Of a stretch of 64,000 nucleotides of DNA, positions 44,128-53,939 are shown in pieces. Origin of the DNA: Candidatus Intricatilinea gracilis (GTDB taxonomy: Bacteria; Pseudomonadota; Gammaproteobacteria; Burkholderiales; Burkholderiaceae_C); the NCBI GenBank assembly GCA_016702605.1, contig JADJDQ010000021.1, forward strand, positions 558,001 through 622,000, given 5' to 3'. Under the pieces are notes generated by a model, which saw only the letters and a list, made by a program, of their open reading frames with translations, was not told the DNA's origin and did no database searches. How positions within the stretch are numbered: the first letter of the stretch is position 1; every line of letters starts with the position of its first letter. A program made the position numbers and the translations under genes.

Positions 44128-45084
44128 ATGCTGTCAAGAACCGCTGACCACCTCTTCTGGATGTCTCGCTACATGGAGCGGGCCGAAAACACCGCGCGCA
44201 TGCTCGACGTCAACTACCAGACCTCGCTGCTGCCGCAATCACTGGCCGTGGCCGAGCAAGGCTGGCGCGGGCTGCTGAGCATTTCCGAGCTCACCGGCCA
44301 CTATCACAAACGTTTCGACAAGGTCGAGCAGCGCCACGTCATGCAGTTCATGGTGCGCGACGAAACCAACCCCTCGAGCATCGTGTCGTGCCTGCGCGCG
44401 GCGCGCGAGAACGCTCGGGCAGTGCGCGGCACCCTCACCACCGAGGTCTGGGAGACCACCAACCAGACCTGGCTCGAGTTCAACCGCATGCTGCGTGATG
44501 GTGCCTTCGAGCGTGATCCGGCGAATCTGTTCGAGTGGGTCAAGTTCCGCTCGCACCTGTCGCGCGGTGTGCAGGTGGGCACCATGCTGCAGGACGAGGC
44601 GCTGCACTTCGTGCGCATCGGCACCTTCCTGGAACGTGCCGACAACACGGCCCGTTTGCTCGACGTGAAGTTCCACGCCGTCGAGAGCGACTTCTACGGC
44701 GCCGCCGACGCGCGTGATCAGGAGTACGACTTCTATCACTGGTCCGCGATACTGCGCTCCGTATCCGGCTTCGAGGTCTACCGCAAGGTCTACCGCAACG
44801 TCATCCAGCCCGAGAAGGTCGCCGAGCTGCTGATCCTTCGCCCGGACATGCCGCGTTCGCTGGCGCGTTGCACCAACGACGTGGTCACCAACCTGGCGCT
44901 GGTGGCCAACGACCAGTCGAGCGAAACTCTGCGCCGCGCCGGGCGGCTGCGCGCCGATCTCGAGTACGGTCGCATCGACGAGATCCTCTCGACCGGCCTG
45001 CACGCCTACCTCACGCAGTTCCTCGACCGGGTCGGCGACCTCGGTGCCGGCATCAGCCGCGACTTCCTCGTCACCGCGCACTGA
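44128..45084 (+). CDS. Alpha-E (COG2307) helical protein
   Basis: The 318-residue, almost entirely helical protein carries the alpha-E signature twice: RTADHLFWMSRYMERAENTA at the N-terminus and RIGTFLERADNTARLLDV later. Alpha-E domains are fused to or encoded next to circularly permuted ATP-grasp proteins, and are thought to assist them; their biochemical role is not known. It lies between the ATP-grasp and transglutaminase genes in a co-directional set. Confidence 0.9.
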   Translation: MLSRTADHLFWMSRYMERAENTARMLDVNYQTSLLPQSLAVAEQGWRGLLSISELTGHYHKRFDKVEQRHVMQFMVRDETNPSSIVSCLRAARENARAVRGTLTTEVWETTNQTWLEFNRMLRDGAFERDPANLFEWVKFRSHLSRGVQVGTMLQDEALHFVRIGTFLERADNTARLLDVKFHAVESDFYGAADARDQEYDFYHWSAILRSVSGFEVYRKVYRNVIQPEKVAELLILRPDMPRSLARCTNDVVTNLALVANDQSSETLRRAGRLRADLEYGRIDEILSTGLHAYLTQFLDRVGDLGAGISRDFLVTAH

Positions 45085-45154
45085 CGATCGGCCCGGCGCG
45101 ACGCAGCTTGCTGTGTCGCACATCTCGCCCACCGCGCCCGCCTGACGTCCAACT

Positions 45155-45171
45155 GCCCCGCTGCGCGGGGC
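45155..45171 (+). terminator. Short GC hairpin after the alpha-E gene
   Basis: GCCCCGC/GCGGGGC forms a 7-bp stem with a TGC loop, followed by TTGTTCCCC. It stands in the 130-bp gap before the transglutaminase-DUF2126 gene and may attenuate read-through. The T-tract is weak. Confidence 0.45.
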
Positions 45172-45214
45172 TTGTTCCCCTCATGGGGACTCACACAACA
45201 CTACAGGCCACCCC

Positions 45215-48200
45215 GTGTCCATCCACGTCGCTCTGAGTCACATCACCCACTACAAGTACGACCGCCGCGTCGGCATGTCGCCGCAGGTCGTGCGCCTGCG
45301 CCCGGCGCCGCATTGCCGTACCTCGATCCTGTCGTACGCGCTCAGCGTCGAACCCGCCGAGCACTTCGTCAATTGGCAGCAGGACCCGTTCGCCAACTAC
45401 CTGGCGCGCCTGGTCATCCCCGAGCCGACCACCGAGTTCAAGGTCACGGTCGACCTGGTGGCCGAGATGTCGGTCTACAACCCGTTCGACTTCTTCCTGG
45501 AGCCGAGCGCCGAAAACTTCCCGTTCACCTACGACGACAGCCTCAAACAAGAGCTCGCGCCGTATCTGGTGGCCGAGCCACCCACGCCCAGGTTCAAGGC
45601 CTTCATCGACAGCGTCGACCTCACCGAGGTGCGCACGATCGATTTCCTGGTCGCCGTCAACCAGCGCCTGCAACACGAGATCAGCTACCTGATCCGCCTG
45701 GAGCCGGGTGTGCAGACGCCCGAAGAGACGCTCACCAACGCCAGTGGCTCGTGCCGCGACACCGGCTGGCTGCTGGTCGAGACACTGCGTCACCTGGGCC
45801 TGGCGGCACGGTTCGTCTCGGGCTACCTGATCCAGTTGAAGTCCGACGTCGTCGCGCTCGATGGCCCGAGCGGCACCGAGGTCGACTTCACCGACCTGCA
45901 CGCCTGGTGCGAGGTCTACCTGCCCGGCGCCGGCTGGATCGGCCTGGATCCCACCTCGGGCCTGCTGGCCGGCGAAGGCCACATTCCGCTGGCCTGCACG
46001 CCGCAGCCGTCGAGCGCCGCACCGGTGAGTGGTGCGGTCGACGAGTGCGAGGTCGAGTTCGAACACACGATGAAGATCACGCGGATCTGGGAATCGCCGC
46101 GTGTCACCAAGCCCTACACCGAAGACCAATGGACCGACGTGCTCGCCCTGGGTGAGCAGGTCGACGCCGAACTGCAGGCCGGCGACGTGCGCCTCACCAT
46201 GGGTGGCGAGCCGACCTTCGTGTCGGTCGACGACCGCGACGGTGCCGAATGGAACACCGACGCCCTGGGCCCGACCAAACGCCTGTTTGCGCAGGACCTG
46301 GTGCACCGCCTGCGCGACCAGTACGGCCAGGGCGGCTTCCTGCACTACGGCCAGGGCAAGTGGTATCCGGGTGAACAACTGCCGCGCTGGGCTCTGGGCA
46401 TCCACTGGCGCGCCGACGGCGAGCCGTGCTGGAACGACCCGTCGCTGTTTGCCGACGAGCGTGATCCGCATGCCTACACGTCGGAAGACGCGAAACGCTT
46501 CATCAAGCGCCTGACGCGCAACCTCGGTCTGACCGACGAATACATCCAGACCGGCTACGAGGACACCTGGTACTACCTGTGGCGCGAGCGTCGCCTGCCG
46601 GTCAATGTCGACCCCTTCGACAGCCGCATCGAGGACGAACTCGAACGGGTGCGCCTGCGCCGCGTGTTCGACCAGGGCCTGGACTACGAAGTCGGCTACG
46701 TGTTGCCCATCAAACGTGCCGACGGCCCGGCCGTGGCCGGCACGCACTGGGAGACCGGTCCCTGGTTCTTCCGCGATGAACGCATGTACCTGTTCCCGGG
46801 CGACTCGCCCATGGGCTATCGCCTGCCGCTCGACTCGCTGCCCTGGGTCAGCAAGGGTGAGTTCCCCTTCCACATCGAGCAGGATCCGTTTGCCGATCGT
46901 TCGGCCCTGCCGCCGGCCGCCAGCATCCGCAGCCAGTACGCCGCGCATGTGATCGGTGGTGGTGTGGCCGCCGGTGGCCTGGTGGGCGTGCAATCGGGTG
47001 TCGGCCTGCCGCTCGACGCCGTCAGTGGCCCGGCTGAAGGTGACTACGTCTTCGGTTCGTCCACCGGCGTGCCTGCCACCGGCACCGGCAAGACCGGCCC
47101 GCAGGGCAAGTTGTCGGCCGCCGAACTTGCGCGTTCACCGAGCCGTTTCGAGTCGGCGCACTGGATCACCCGCACGGCGCTGTGTGTCGAGGTGCGTGAC
47201 CCGCGCCGCGCCAACGGCCCCAAGGCCGAGAAGGTCGGCTCGGCCACCGGCGTGTTGTACGTCTTCATGCCGCCGATGGCGCATCTCGAGGACTACCTCG
47301 AATTGCTCGCCGCGGTCGAAGCCACGGCGCGCGACCTGGGCGTCAAGGTGGTGCTCGAAGGTTATCCGCCGCCGCGTGACCCGCGCCTGAAGGTGCTGGC
47401 GGTCACACCCGACCCGGGTGTCATCGAAGTCAACATCCACCCGGCGCACCACTGGAGCGAACTGGTCGAACACACCGAGTTCCTCTACGACGCGGCCTGG
47501 AAGTCGCGCCTGTCGACCGAGAAGTTCATGCTCGACGGCCGCCACACCGGCACCGGTGGTGGCAACCACTTCGTGATGGGCGGCGCCACACCTGCCGATT
47601 CACCCTTTCTGCGCCGGCCCGACCTGCTGGGCAGCCTGCTGGCCTTCTGGCACAACCACCCGAGCCTGAGCTACCTGTTCAGCGGCATGTTCATCGGCCC
47701 GACCAGCCAGGCACCGCGGGTCGACGAAGCGCGCAACGACCAGGTCTACGAACTCGAGATCGCGCTGGCCGAGATGGAGCGCAACAAGGCGGTCTATGGT
47801 CAATCGATGCCGCCGTGGCTGGTGGACCGCACGCTGCGCAACGTGCTGATCGATGTCACCGGCAACACGCACCGCAGCGAGTTCTGCATCGACAAGCTGT
47901 ATTCGCCCGACTCGTCGACCGGGCGCCTGGGCCTGCTGGAGCTGCGTGCCTTCGAGATGCCGCCGCATGCGCGCATGAGCATCGTGCAGCAACTGCTGCT
48001 GCGTGCCCTGATCGCACGTTTCTGGAAGGACCCGTACCGTGCGCCGCTGGTGCGCTGGGGCACCGAGTTGCACGACCGGCACCTGCTGCCCACCTTCGTG
48101 CAGATGGACTTCGACGATGTCATGCAGGACATGGCGCTCGAAGGCTATGCCTTCGACAGTGCCTGGTTCGCGCCGCACTTCGAGTTCCGCTTCCCCAAGG

Positions 48201-48730
48201 TCGGCGAGATCGCCGCGCGTGGTGTGCACCTCACGCTGCGCAGCGCGCTGGAGCCCTGGCATGTGATGGGCGAGGAGGGCGGTGCTGGCACCACCGTGCG
48301 TTACGTCGACTCGTCGCTGGAGCGCATCGAGGTCAAGGTCACCGGCCTGGTCGACCCGCGCCATGTCGTCACCGTCAACGGCCGGTCTCTGCCGCTGCAG
48401 CCCACCGGGCGGGTCGGTGAATACGTGGCCGGCGTGCGTTACCGCGCATGGCAACCGGCGTCGGCGCTGCACCCCAGCATCGGCGTGCATGCACCGCTCA
48501 CCTTCGACGTGATCGACCGCTGGGTGCAGCGTTCGCTCGGTGGCTGCCAGTACCACGTGGCGCATCCGGGTGGACGCAACTACGAGACCTTCCCGGTCAA
48601 CTCGTTCGAGGCCGAGAGCCGCCGTCTGGCGCGTTTCTTTGCCATGAACCACAGTGGCGGCAAGCAGGTCGTGGCCGATCCGGTGCGCAGCCAGGAGTTC
48701 CCCTTCACGCTCGACCTGCGCCGGCCCTGA
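45215..48730 (+). CDS. Transglutaminase-like protein with DUF2126
   Basis: The 1171-residue protein starts at GTG. The N-terminal part is a bacterial-type transglutaminase-like cysteine protease module: a conserved beta-rich domain (HITHYKYDRRVGMSPQVVRL), then Cys180 (GSCRDTGWLLVETLRHLGL), His229 (TDLHAWCEVYLPGAGW) and Asp245 (GLDPTSG). From about residue 325 the DUF2126 region begins (LTMGGEPTFVSVDDRDGAEW), a family consistently found in this kind of cluster. The triad suggests hydrolysis or transfer of peptide/isopeptide bonds. It precedes the ATP-grasp/alpha-E fusion. Confidence 0.9.
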   Translation: MSIHVALSHITHYKYDRRVGMSPQVVRLRPAPHCRTSILSYALSVEPAEHFVNWQQDPFANYLARLVIPEPTTEFKVTVDLVAEMSVYNPFDFFLEPSAENFPFTYDDSLKQELAPYLVAEPPTPRFKAFIDSVDLTEVRTIDFLVAVNQRLQHEISYLIRLEPGVQTPEETLTNASGSCRDTGWLLVETLRHLGLAARFVSGYLIQLKSDVVALDGPSGTEVDFTDLHAWCEVYLPGAGWIGLDPTSGLLAGEGHIPLACTPQPSSAAPVSGAVDECEVEFEHTMKITRIWESPRVTKPYTEDQWTDVLALGEQVDAELQAGDVRLTMGGEPTFVSVDDRDGAEWNTDALGPTKRLFAQDLVHRLRDQYGQGGFLHYGQGKWYPGEQLPRWALGIHWRADGEPCWNDPSLFADERDPHAYTSEDAKRFIKRLTRNLGLTDEYIQTGYEDTWYYLWRERRLPVNVDPFDSRIEDELERVRLRRVFDQGLDYEVGYVLPIKRADGPAVAGTHWETGPWFFRDERMYLFPGDSPMGYRLPLDSLPWVSKGEFPFHIEQDPFADRSALPPAASIRSQYAAHVIGGGVAAGGLVGVQSGVGLPLDAVSGPAEGDYVFGSSTGVPATGTGKTGPQGKLSAAELARSPSRFESAHWITRTALCVEVRDPRRANGPKAEKVGSATGVLYVFMPPMAHLEDYLELLAAVEATARDLGVKVVLEGYPPPRDPRLKVLAVTPDPGVIEVNIHPAHHWSELVEHTEFLYDAAWKSRLSTEKFMLDGRHTGTGGGNHFVMGGATPADSPFLRRPDLLGSLLAFWHNHPSLSYLFSGMFIGPTSQAPRVDEARNDQVYELEIALAEMERNKAVYGQSMPPWLVDRTLRNVLIDVTGNTHRSEFCIDKLYSPDSSTGRLGLLELRAFEMPPHARMSIVQQLLLRALIARFWKDPYRAPLVRWGTELHDRHLLPTFVQMDFDDVMQDMALEGYAFDSAWFAPHFEFRFPKVGEIAARGVHLTLRSALEPWHVMGEEGGAGTTVRYVDSSLERIEVKVTGLVDPRHVVTVNGRSLPLQPTGRVGEYVAGVRYRAWQPASALHPSIGVHAPLTFDVIDRWVQRSLGGCQYHVAHPGGRNYETFPVNSFEAESRRLARFFAMNHSGGKQVVADPVRSQEFPFTLDLRRP

Positions 48731-48907
48731 GGCCGGGTTTCAGCACGAAGCCCTTCGCGCCCGCCCCGCCTTCATCCGCCCTTCACCGGCCCACCCACCA
48801 CACGCTTCGTCCACCGCCGCGTCTTGTCAAGTCCGGCGCCGGTCCGTGTGTTGTTGCACGGGCCGCACCGGATGGAGGCAAGGCGGTGCGGCGGGCATGA
48901 TGTCGGC

Positions 48908-51643
48908 ATGGATACAGCTCGCATCGACGACAGCGCCAGCGACATCGAGGACAGCCTCTTTGCCGCTGAAGCGCCTGACGCCGCCGCCCTCGCAGGCGCC
49001 GCGGCGGTGCGCGGGCGTGTCGACCATTACAACGAGCTGCTGCGGCCCGGTGCCTCGGGCGAGGCGCCCGAACTGCTGCCGATCTGGCGGCGTTTCTTCG
49101 ATTCACTCGGTGCGCCGGGCTGGATGGATCTCGAAGCCCGCATGGCGCGGGTGCAGCGGCGCCTGCGTGACGACGGGGCCACCTACAACGTCTATGCCGA
49201 AGGCCACGAGCAGCCGCGCACCTGGCCACTCGAACTGCTGCCGTTTCTCATCGAGGCCGACGAGTGGGCCCACATCGAACGTGGTGTGCGCCAGCGCGCC
49301 CGGCTGCTCGACGCAGCGCTGGCCGATGTCTACGGCCCGCAGGAGCTGCTGAGTTCGGGCCTGCTGCCTTCGCAGCTGGTCTATGCACACGCCCAGTACC
49401 TGCGGCCCATGCAGGGTGTCAAGCCGGCCGGCGGCCATTGGCTGCACGTGGTGGCGGTCGACCTGGCGCGTGGGCCCGATGGCCTGTGGTGGGTGGTCGG
49501 TCACCGCACCCAGGCGCCCTCGGGCATGGGGTACCTGCTCGAGAATCGCCTCATCATTGCCCAGCAGTTCAGCTCGGCCTTTCGCGAGCTGCGGGTGCAG
49601 CGCCTGGCCGCCAGTTTCCAGGCCCTGCTCGACGGCCTGATGCGCGCCAGCCCGGCGGGGGCGCGCTCGCGTGTGGCCCTGCTCACGCCGGGGCCGCACA
49701 ACGAGACCTATTTCGAGCACGTCTTTCTGGCGCGTTACCTCGGTCTGACCCTGGTCGAAGGTAGCGACCTGACGGTGCGCGACCAGCGCCTGTACCTCAA
49801 GACCCTGCACGGCCTGGAGCGTGTGCACGTGCTGCTGCGCCGGGTCGACGACGAATGGCTCGACCCGCTCGAACTACGCAACGAGTCACAGCTCGGTGTG
49901 CCCGGCCTGCTGCAGGCCGTGCGCGCTGGTGAACTGGTGATGGCCAATGCCCCGGGCAGCGGGCTGATGGAAAGCCCCGGCCTGGCCGCCTTCTGGCCCG
50001 GTGTGTCGCGCCATCTGCTGGGCGAGGAGCTGCTGCTGCCCGCCGCCACCAGCTGGTGGTGCGGCGAAACCAGCGTCTGGGAAGACCTGCGCGACGACCT
50101 GGCCGACTACGTCGTGGCGCCCACCTTTGCCCCCGGCTCATCCGGCGAAACCTTCGAGCCGGTGCTCGTCAGTTCACTCGACGCTGCTGCGCAGCGCCGC
50201 CTGCTGGCGGCCATCGACGCCGACCCGGCTGCCTACACCTTGCTCGCACCACTGCGCCCGTCCGAACAACCGGTCTGGCGCGACAGCCGGCTGGAGCCGT
50301 GTTCGGCCGTCGTGCGGGTCTATGCCGTGGCCGACGGCAGTGGTGGCTGGCGCGTCTTGCCGGGCGGGCTGACCCGGGTCGACAGCATGTCCAACCCGCG
50401 TGCCGGGGCGCGCCGCAACGAACGTTCGGACGCCTACCTGTCGATGCAGCGTGGCAGCGCCAGCGCCGACACCTGGGTCATCACCAAGGGCGAGGTCGAC
50501 CCGACCTCGCTGTTGCCGCGGCCGCTGGCGCCGGCCGATCTGGTGGGTTGGCATCGGCCCATCACCAGCCGTGCCGCCGAGAACCTGTTCTGGCTCGGGC
50601 GGTACACCGAACGCGCCGAGACCACCGTGCGTCTGGCGCGCCTGGCGCTCGAAGCCCTGCCCAGCGCTCACGGCCCCGTGCTGGGCATGTTGCACAGCCT
50701 GGCCATGCGACACGGCCTGATCGCGCCGGGGGTGCCCAGCCCGGTCGGCAGCAGTGGCCTGACGACGATGCAGCGCTCGCGCCTGTTCGAACATGCCCTG
50801 GTCGCCGGACTGGCCAGCGGGCGCGACGGCAAGTCCGAGCGCACCAGCGTGGCCTACAACCTGTACGCCTTGCGCCAGTGCGCGAAGGCGTTGCGCGAGC
50901 GGCTGTCGCCCGAGCACTGGTCGCTGATCGAGCAGATCGGCAAACGTTTCGAGCGGCGCATGGATGCGGTGCTGGTCACCAGCGATGCGGCGCCACTGTC
51001 CGAGGTGCTCGATGTGCTGGCGCTGGCCGGTGTCGAACTGGCCGCCATCACCGGTGCGCAGACCGACCGCATGACACGCGACGACGGCTGGCGCCTCATG
51101 AGTGTGGGCCGCATGCTCGAACGGCTCGACATGTTGTCGCACGCCCTGGCCCTGGGCTTCGAATGTGGCCTGCCCGACAGCGAAGACGGTTTTGCGCTGC
51201 TACTGGGCCTGTTCGATTCCACCATCACCTACCGCGCCCAGTTCCAGGCGCGCCGCGAGGTGCCGCCGCTGCTGCACCTGCTGGTGCTCGACACCGACAA
51301 CCCGCGCTCGCTGGCCTGGGTGGCGCGCACCATGCGCGAGCGCCTGCGCAAGCTGGCCCGCCACAACAGCGCGTGGGCCGACGCCGTGGCGGCCAGCCTG
51401 CCGGCTCCCGAGGCCTGGTCGCTCGAATCGATGTGTTGCACCGGCCCGGCCGACCCGACCGCGGGTGCGGCAGGCCGGCGCGCCGATCGGGCCGACACCC
51501 AGGCACTCGTCAGTGGCCAGCAGCACGTCGAACTGCTGCGCCTGCTGCATGGCTGCAGCACCAGCGCGCTGGCGCTGTCGGGCGAGATCAGCCGGCGCCT
51601 GTTCTCACACGTCGGCAGCGGCGACCACCAGGTCTGGCAGTAG
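48908..51643 (+). CDS. Fusion of circularly permuted ATP-grasp and alpha-E domains
   Basis: The 911-residue protein joins an ATP-grasp half (residues about 70-530: PSGMGYLLENRLIIAQQFSS, ANAPGSGLMESPGLAAF, VLPGGLTRVDSM, then an inner GEVDPTSLLPRPL segment) to an alpha-E half from about residue 557 (AAENLFWLGRYTERAETTVR). It duplicates in one chain what the 479- and 318-residue genes encode separately. The sequence identity between the two sets is moderate, so they are probably paralogues with different substrates. The start is the ATG at 48908; a longer frame to 48824 exists. It lies 4 bp before the next transglutaminase gene. Confidence 0.9.
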   Translation: MDTARIDDSASDIEDSLFAAEAPDAAALAGAAAVRGRVDHYNELLRPGASGEAPELLPIWRRFFDSLGAPGWMDLEARMARVQRRLRDDGATYNVYAEGHEQPRTWPLELLPFLIEADEWAHIERGVRQRARLLDAALADVYGPQELLSSGLLPSQLVYAHAQYLRPMQGVKPAGGHWLHVVAVDLARGPDGLWWVVGHRTQAPSGMGYLLENRLIIAQQFSSAFRELRVQRLAASFQALLDGLMRASPAGARSRVALLTPGPHNETYFEHVFLARYLGLTLVEGSDLTVRDQRLYLKTLHGLERVHVLLRRVDDEWLDPLELRNESQLGVPGLLQAVRAGELVMANAPGSGLMESPGLAAFWPGVSRHLLGEELLLPAATSWWCGETSVWEDLRDDLADYVVAPTFAPGSSGETFEPVLVSSLDAAAQRRLLAAIDADPAAYTLLAPLRPSEQPVWRDSRLEPCSAVVRVYAVADGSGGWRVLPGGLTRVDSMSNPRAGARRNERSDAYLSMQRGSASADTWVITKGEVDPTSLLPRPLAPADLVGWHRPITSRAAENLFWLGRYTERAETTVRLARLALEALPSAHGPVLGMLHSLAMRHGLIAPGVPSPVGSSGLTTMQRSRLFEHALVAGLASGRDGKSERTSVAYNLYALRQCAKALRERLSPEHWSLIEQIGKRFERRMDAVLVTSDAAPLSEVLDVLALAGVELAAITGAQTDRMTRDDGWRLMSVGRMLERLDMLSHALALGFECGLPDSEDGFALLLGLFDSTITYRAQFQARREVPPLLHLLVLDTDNPRSLAWVARTMRERLRKLARHNSAWADAVAASLPAPEAWSLESMCCTGPADPTAGAAGRRADRADTQALVSGQQHVELLRLLHGCSTSALALSGEISRRLFSHVGSGDHQVWQ

Positions 51644-51647
51644 CGCC

Positions 51648-52952
51648 ATGACACCCACCAGCCCCAAACCCGCCGAAAAACCTCCGACACCTGCGACGTC
51701 GGCCGGGGCCAGCCCCGCGCCAGGCAAAGCGGCGGTCCCGCCAACGAACCCGCCGGTGATCCCGGCCGACGACGCACCGGTCACCGAAACCTCGGTACTT
51801 GATCTCACACGCGCGGACGAACTGCATGAGCTGACCGTCACGGCGGCGGCAGCCCGCCTGACCGCCGGCCAGACGGTTGCCCAGGCCGCCAGGCTTGTCT
51901 TCTCGCCGGTGCCGGCCCACCAGGTCGAGAAGGTCTTGGCGCTGGCAGATGGTCCGACACGCCGCCTGCACGTGCGCCACGAAACCACCTACGACTACGA
52001 CGCGGCGGTCGAGCTGGCGCACCACCTGGCGCACCTGCGCCCACGCAACACGGCCGAGCAGCAGGTGCAGGACTGGGCGCTCGAGATCAGCCCCGCACCC
52101 GACGCCTTGCGCACCGACCGCGGCAAAGGCGACATCGTGGCGCCCCAACGTGTCTTCGAAGGTGCCGATGTGCACGACGCGGTCGAGACCGACGGCGATC
52201 CCCTGCGCCAGGGGCTGGACGGCTGGGGCAACTGGCGCTGTTCGTTCAGCCACAGCGTGGTGCACGACAGCCTGCGTGTGGTGTCCACCTTCTCGGCCGA
52301 GTTGTGCCGGCCACCGCCGATCAATGCCGAGCTCAGCCCGCCCTGGGAAGACGTAGCCGAACGGCTGCGTTATCACCCCGGCGAACTCGACGATGCCGAA
52401 CGCGAGGCGGTCGAATTCGCCCTGACCTCGTATTACGCGCCGCGCGACGCTGCCTTGCGGCGTTATGCCGCGTCGATGTTTCCACCTGGGCGTCCGCTGC
52501 TGCTGGGCGCGCTGGCGCTGATGCACGAGATCAACGAAGGGTTCGATTTCCGCCCCCACGCCACCTCGGTCGCCACCCGCGCGACCGACGCCCTCAGGCT
52601 GCGCAAGGGGGTGTGCCAGGACTTTGCCCACGTCATGATCGGTGCGCTGCGTTCACTCGGCCTGGCGGCGCGGTATGTGAGTGGTTACCTGCTGACGCGG
52701 CCACCGCCCGGCCAGGCGCGGCTGGTCGGCGCCGATGCTTCACACGCCTGGGTGGCGGTGTGGTGTCCGCTGCACGGCTGGGTGGCGCTCGATCCGACCA
52801 ATGCGGTGCGTGTCGGCCTGGACCACGTCACCCTGGCCTGGGGCCGCGATTACGCCGATGTGGCACCACTGCGCGGCGTGATCCGCGGCAGCGGCCGCGC
52901 CGTGCCGCAGGTGGCGGTGACGGTCGAACCCGAAGAACCCGAGGTGGCCTGA
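51648..52952 (+). CDS. Transglutaminase-like cysteine protease, second copy
   Basis: The 434-residue protein has a disordered Pro/Ala-rich N-terminus (about 90 residues), the family beta-domain (LHVRHETTYDYDAAVELAHH), and an intact triad: Cys323 (GVCQDFAHVMIGALRSLGL), His366 (ASHAWVAVWCPLHGW) and Asp382 (ALDPTN). It belongs to COG1305-type peptidases. It is four bases after the ATP-grasp/alpha-E fusion gene and likely cut or modifies the peptide product of that system. Confidence 0.9.
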   Translation: MTPTSPKPAEKPPTPATSAGASPAPGKAAVPPTNPPVIPADDAPVTETSVLDLTRADELHELTVTAAAARLTAGQTVAQAARLVFSPVPAHQVEKVLALADGPTRRLHVRHETTYDYDAAVELAHHLAHLRPRNTAEQQVQDWALEISPAPDALRTDRGKGDIVAPQRVFEGADVHDAVETDGDPLRQGLDGWGNWRCSFSHSVVHDSLRVVSTFSAELCRPPPINAELSPPWEDVAERLRYHPGELDDAEREAVEFALTSYYAPRDAALRRYAASMFPPGRPLLLGALALMHEINEGFDFRPHATSVATRATDALRLRKGVCQDFAHVMIGALRSLGLAARYVSGYLLTRPPPGQARLVGADASHAWVAVWCPLHGWVALDPTNAVRVGLDHVTLAWGRDYADVAPLRGVIRGSGRAVPQVAVTVEPEEPEVA

Positions 52953-53069
52953 TCGCGGTCAATCGGAGCTGATGGCTGGTGGCCGCCAGCCGGCGTATCC
53001 TGGCAGAGGGTGACCGGCGGCGTTCGGCGGTTCGTCGCGTTTGGGCGCATATCTTGCGTTTGACCGAGC

Positions 53070-53891
53070 ATGAAGCTTCGTATCGCGCATCGCACGGTGT
53101 ACCGCTACCGCGATCCGCCACGGCACCTGGTGCAAACGCTCAGGCTCACGCCCGTCGACAGCCCTGGCCAGCGGGTGCCGCACTGGAGCGTGACCACTGG
53201 CGCCGAGTTGTGGCGCGAGGTCGACACCTGGGGCAATGTCTGCCACGGCCACACACTCGAACGCCCGGGGCGTGTCCTGGTGATCGATGCCGCGGGCGAC
53301 GTCGACACCTCGGCCGCGCCGGAACGTGTCGACTACCGCGGTGTTGCGCCCGAGTTGTATCAGCGCCCGTCGCCATTCACTGTTGCCGACCCGGCCATCG
53401 TTGCGCTGGGCCGGGCAGGCTTGCAGGTGACGTCGGCGCGGGAGGCGAGTCGCCTGGCCGATGCGCCGCACCTGCTGGCACTGGCCGACCAGGTGTGCCG
53501 GGCCGTGAGTTACCGCGCAGGTGTGACCCACGCGGCCACCACGGCAGCACAGGCCCTGCACGGCGGCGCCGGTGTGTGCCAGGACCAGGCCCATGTCTAC
53601 ATTGCCGCCTGCCGCAGCCTGGGGTGGGCGGCTCGGTATGTCAGCGGCTACTTTCTGTCGCTCGACCGGCCAAGCCCCGTACTCGCCAGCCATGCCTGGG
53701 CCGAGGTGTGTGTGGCGCCCGCCGAGCGGCGCTGGCTGGCGGTCGACGTGACCCACGGCTGCCTGACGGACGAGCGCCATGTGCGCCTGGCGCACGGCCC
53801 GGACTACGGCGCCTGTTTGCCGGTGCGTGGCGTGCGGGTCGGTGGCGACGGCGAGACGTTGGACGTCGACATTCGCATCTCGCGCATTTGA
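53070..53891 (+). CDS. Transglutaminase-like cysteine protease, third copy
   Basis: The 273-residue protein is a compact version: MKLRIAHRTVYRYRDPPRHL, Cys170 (GVCQDQAHVYIAACRSLGW), His208 (ASHAWAEVCVAPAERRWL) and Asp226 (AVDVTHG). It lies 117 bp after the second copy and ends the cluster. It is distinct in sequence from the other two, so it is not a simple recent duplication. Its function is unknown. Confidence 0.9.
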   Translation: MKLRIAHRTVYRYRDPPRHLVQTLRLTPVDSPGQRVPHWSVTTGAELWREVDTWGNVCHGHTLERPGRVLVIDAAGDVDTSAAPERVDYRGVAPELYQRPSPFTVADPAIVALGRAGLQVTSAREASRLADAPHLLALADQVCRAVSYRAGVTHAATTAAQALHGGAGVCQDQAHVYIAACRSLGWAARYVSGYFLSLDRPSPVLASHAWAEVCVAPAERRWLAVDVTHGCLTDERHVRLAHGPDYGACLPVRGVRVGGDGETLDVDIRISRI

Positions 53892-53939
53892 CGGCTGATC
53901 GAGGATGCAGGCCCAGGCCGTCACACCCGGTCTGGTACC

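Noticed and set aside
45191..46993. A 600-residue frame antisense to the transglutaminase-DUF2126 gene
   Set aside because: It mirrors the codon pattern of the real gene and has no signal or motif.
42647..53891. A non-ribosomal peptide or lanthipeptide cluster
   Set aside because: There are no adenylation, carrier or LanB/C/M domains and no precursor peptide visible; only the ATP-grasp, alpha-E and transglutaminase families are present.
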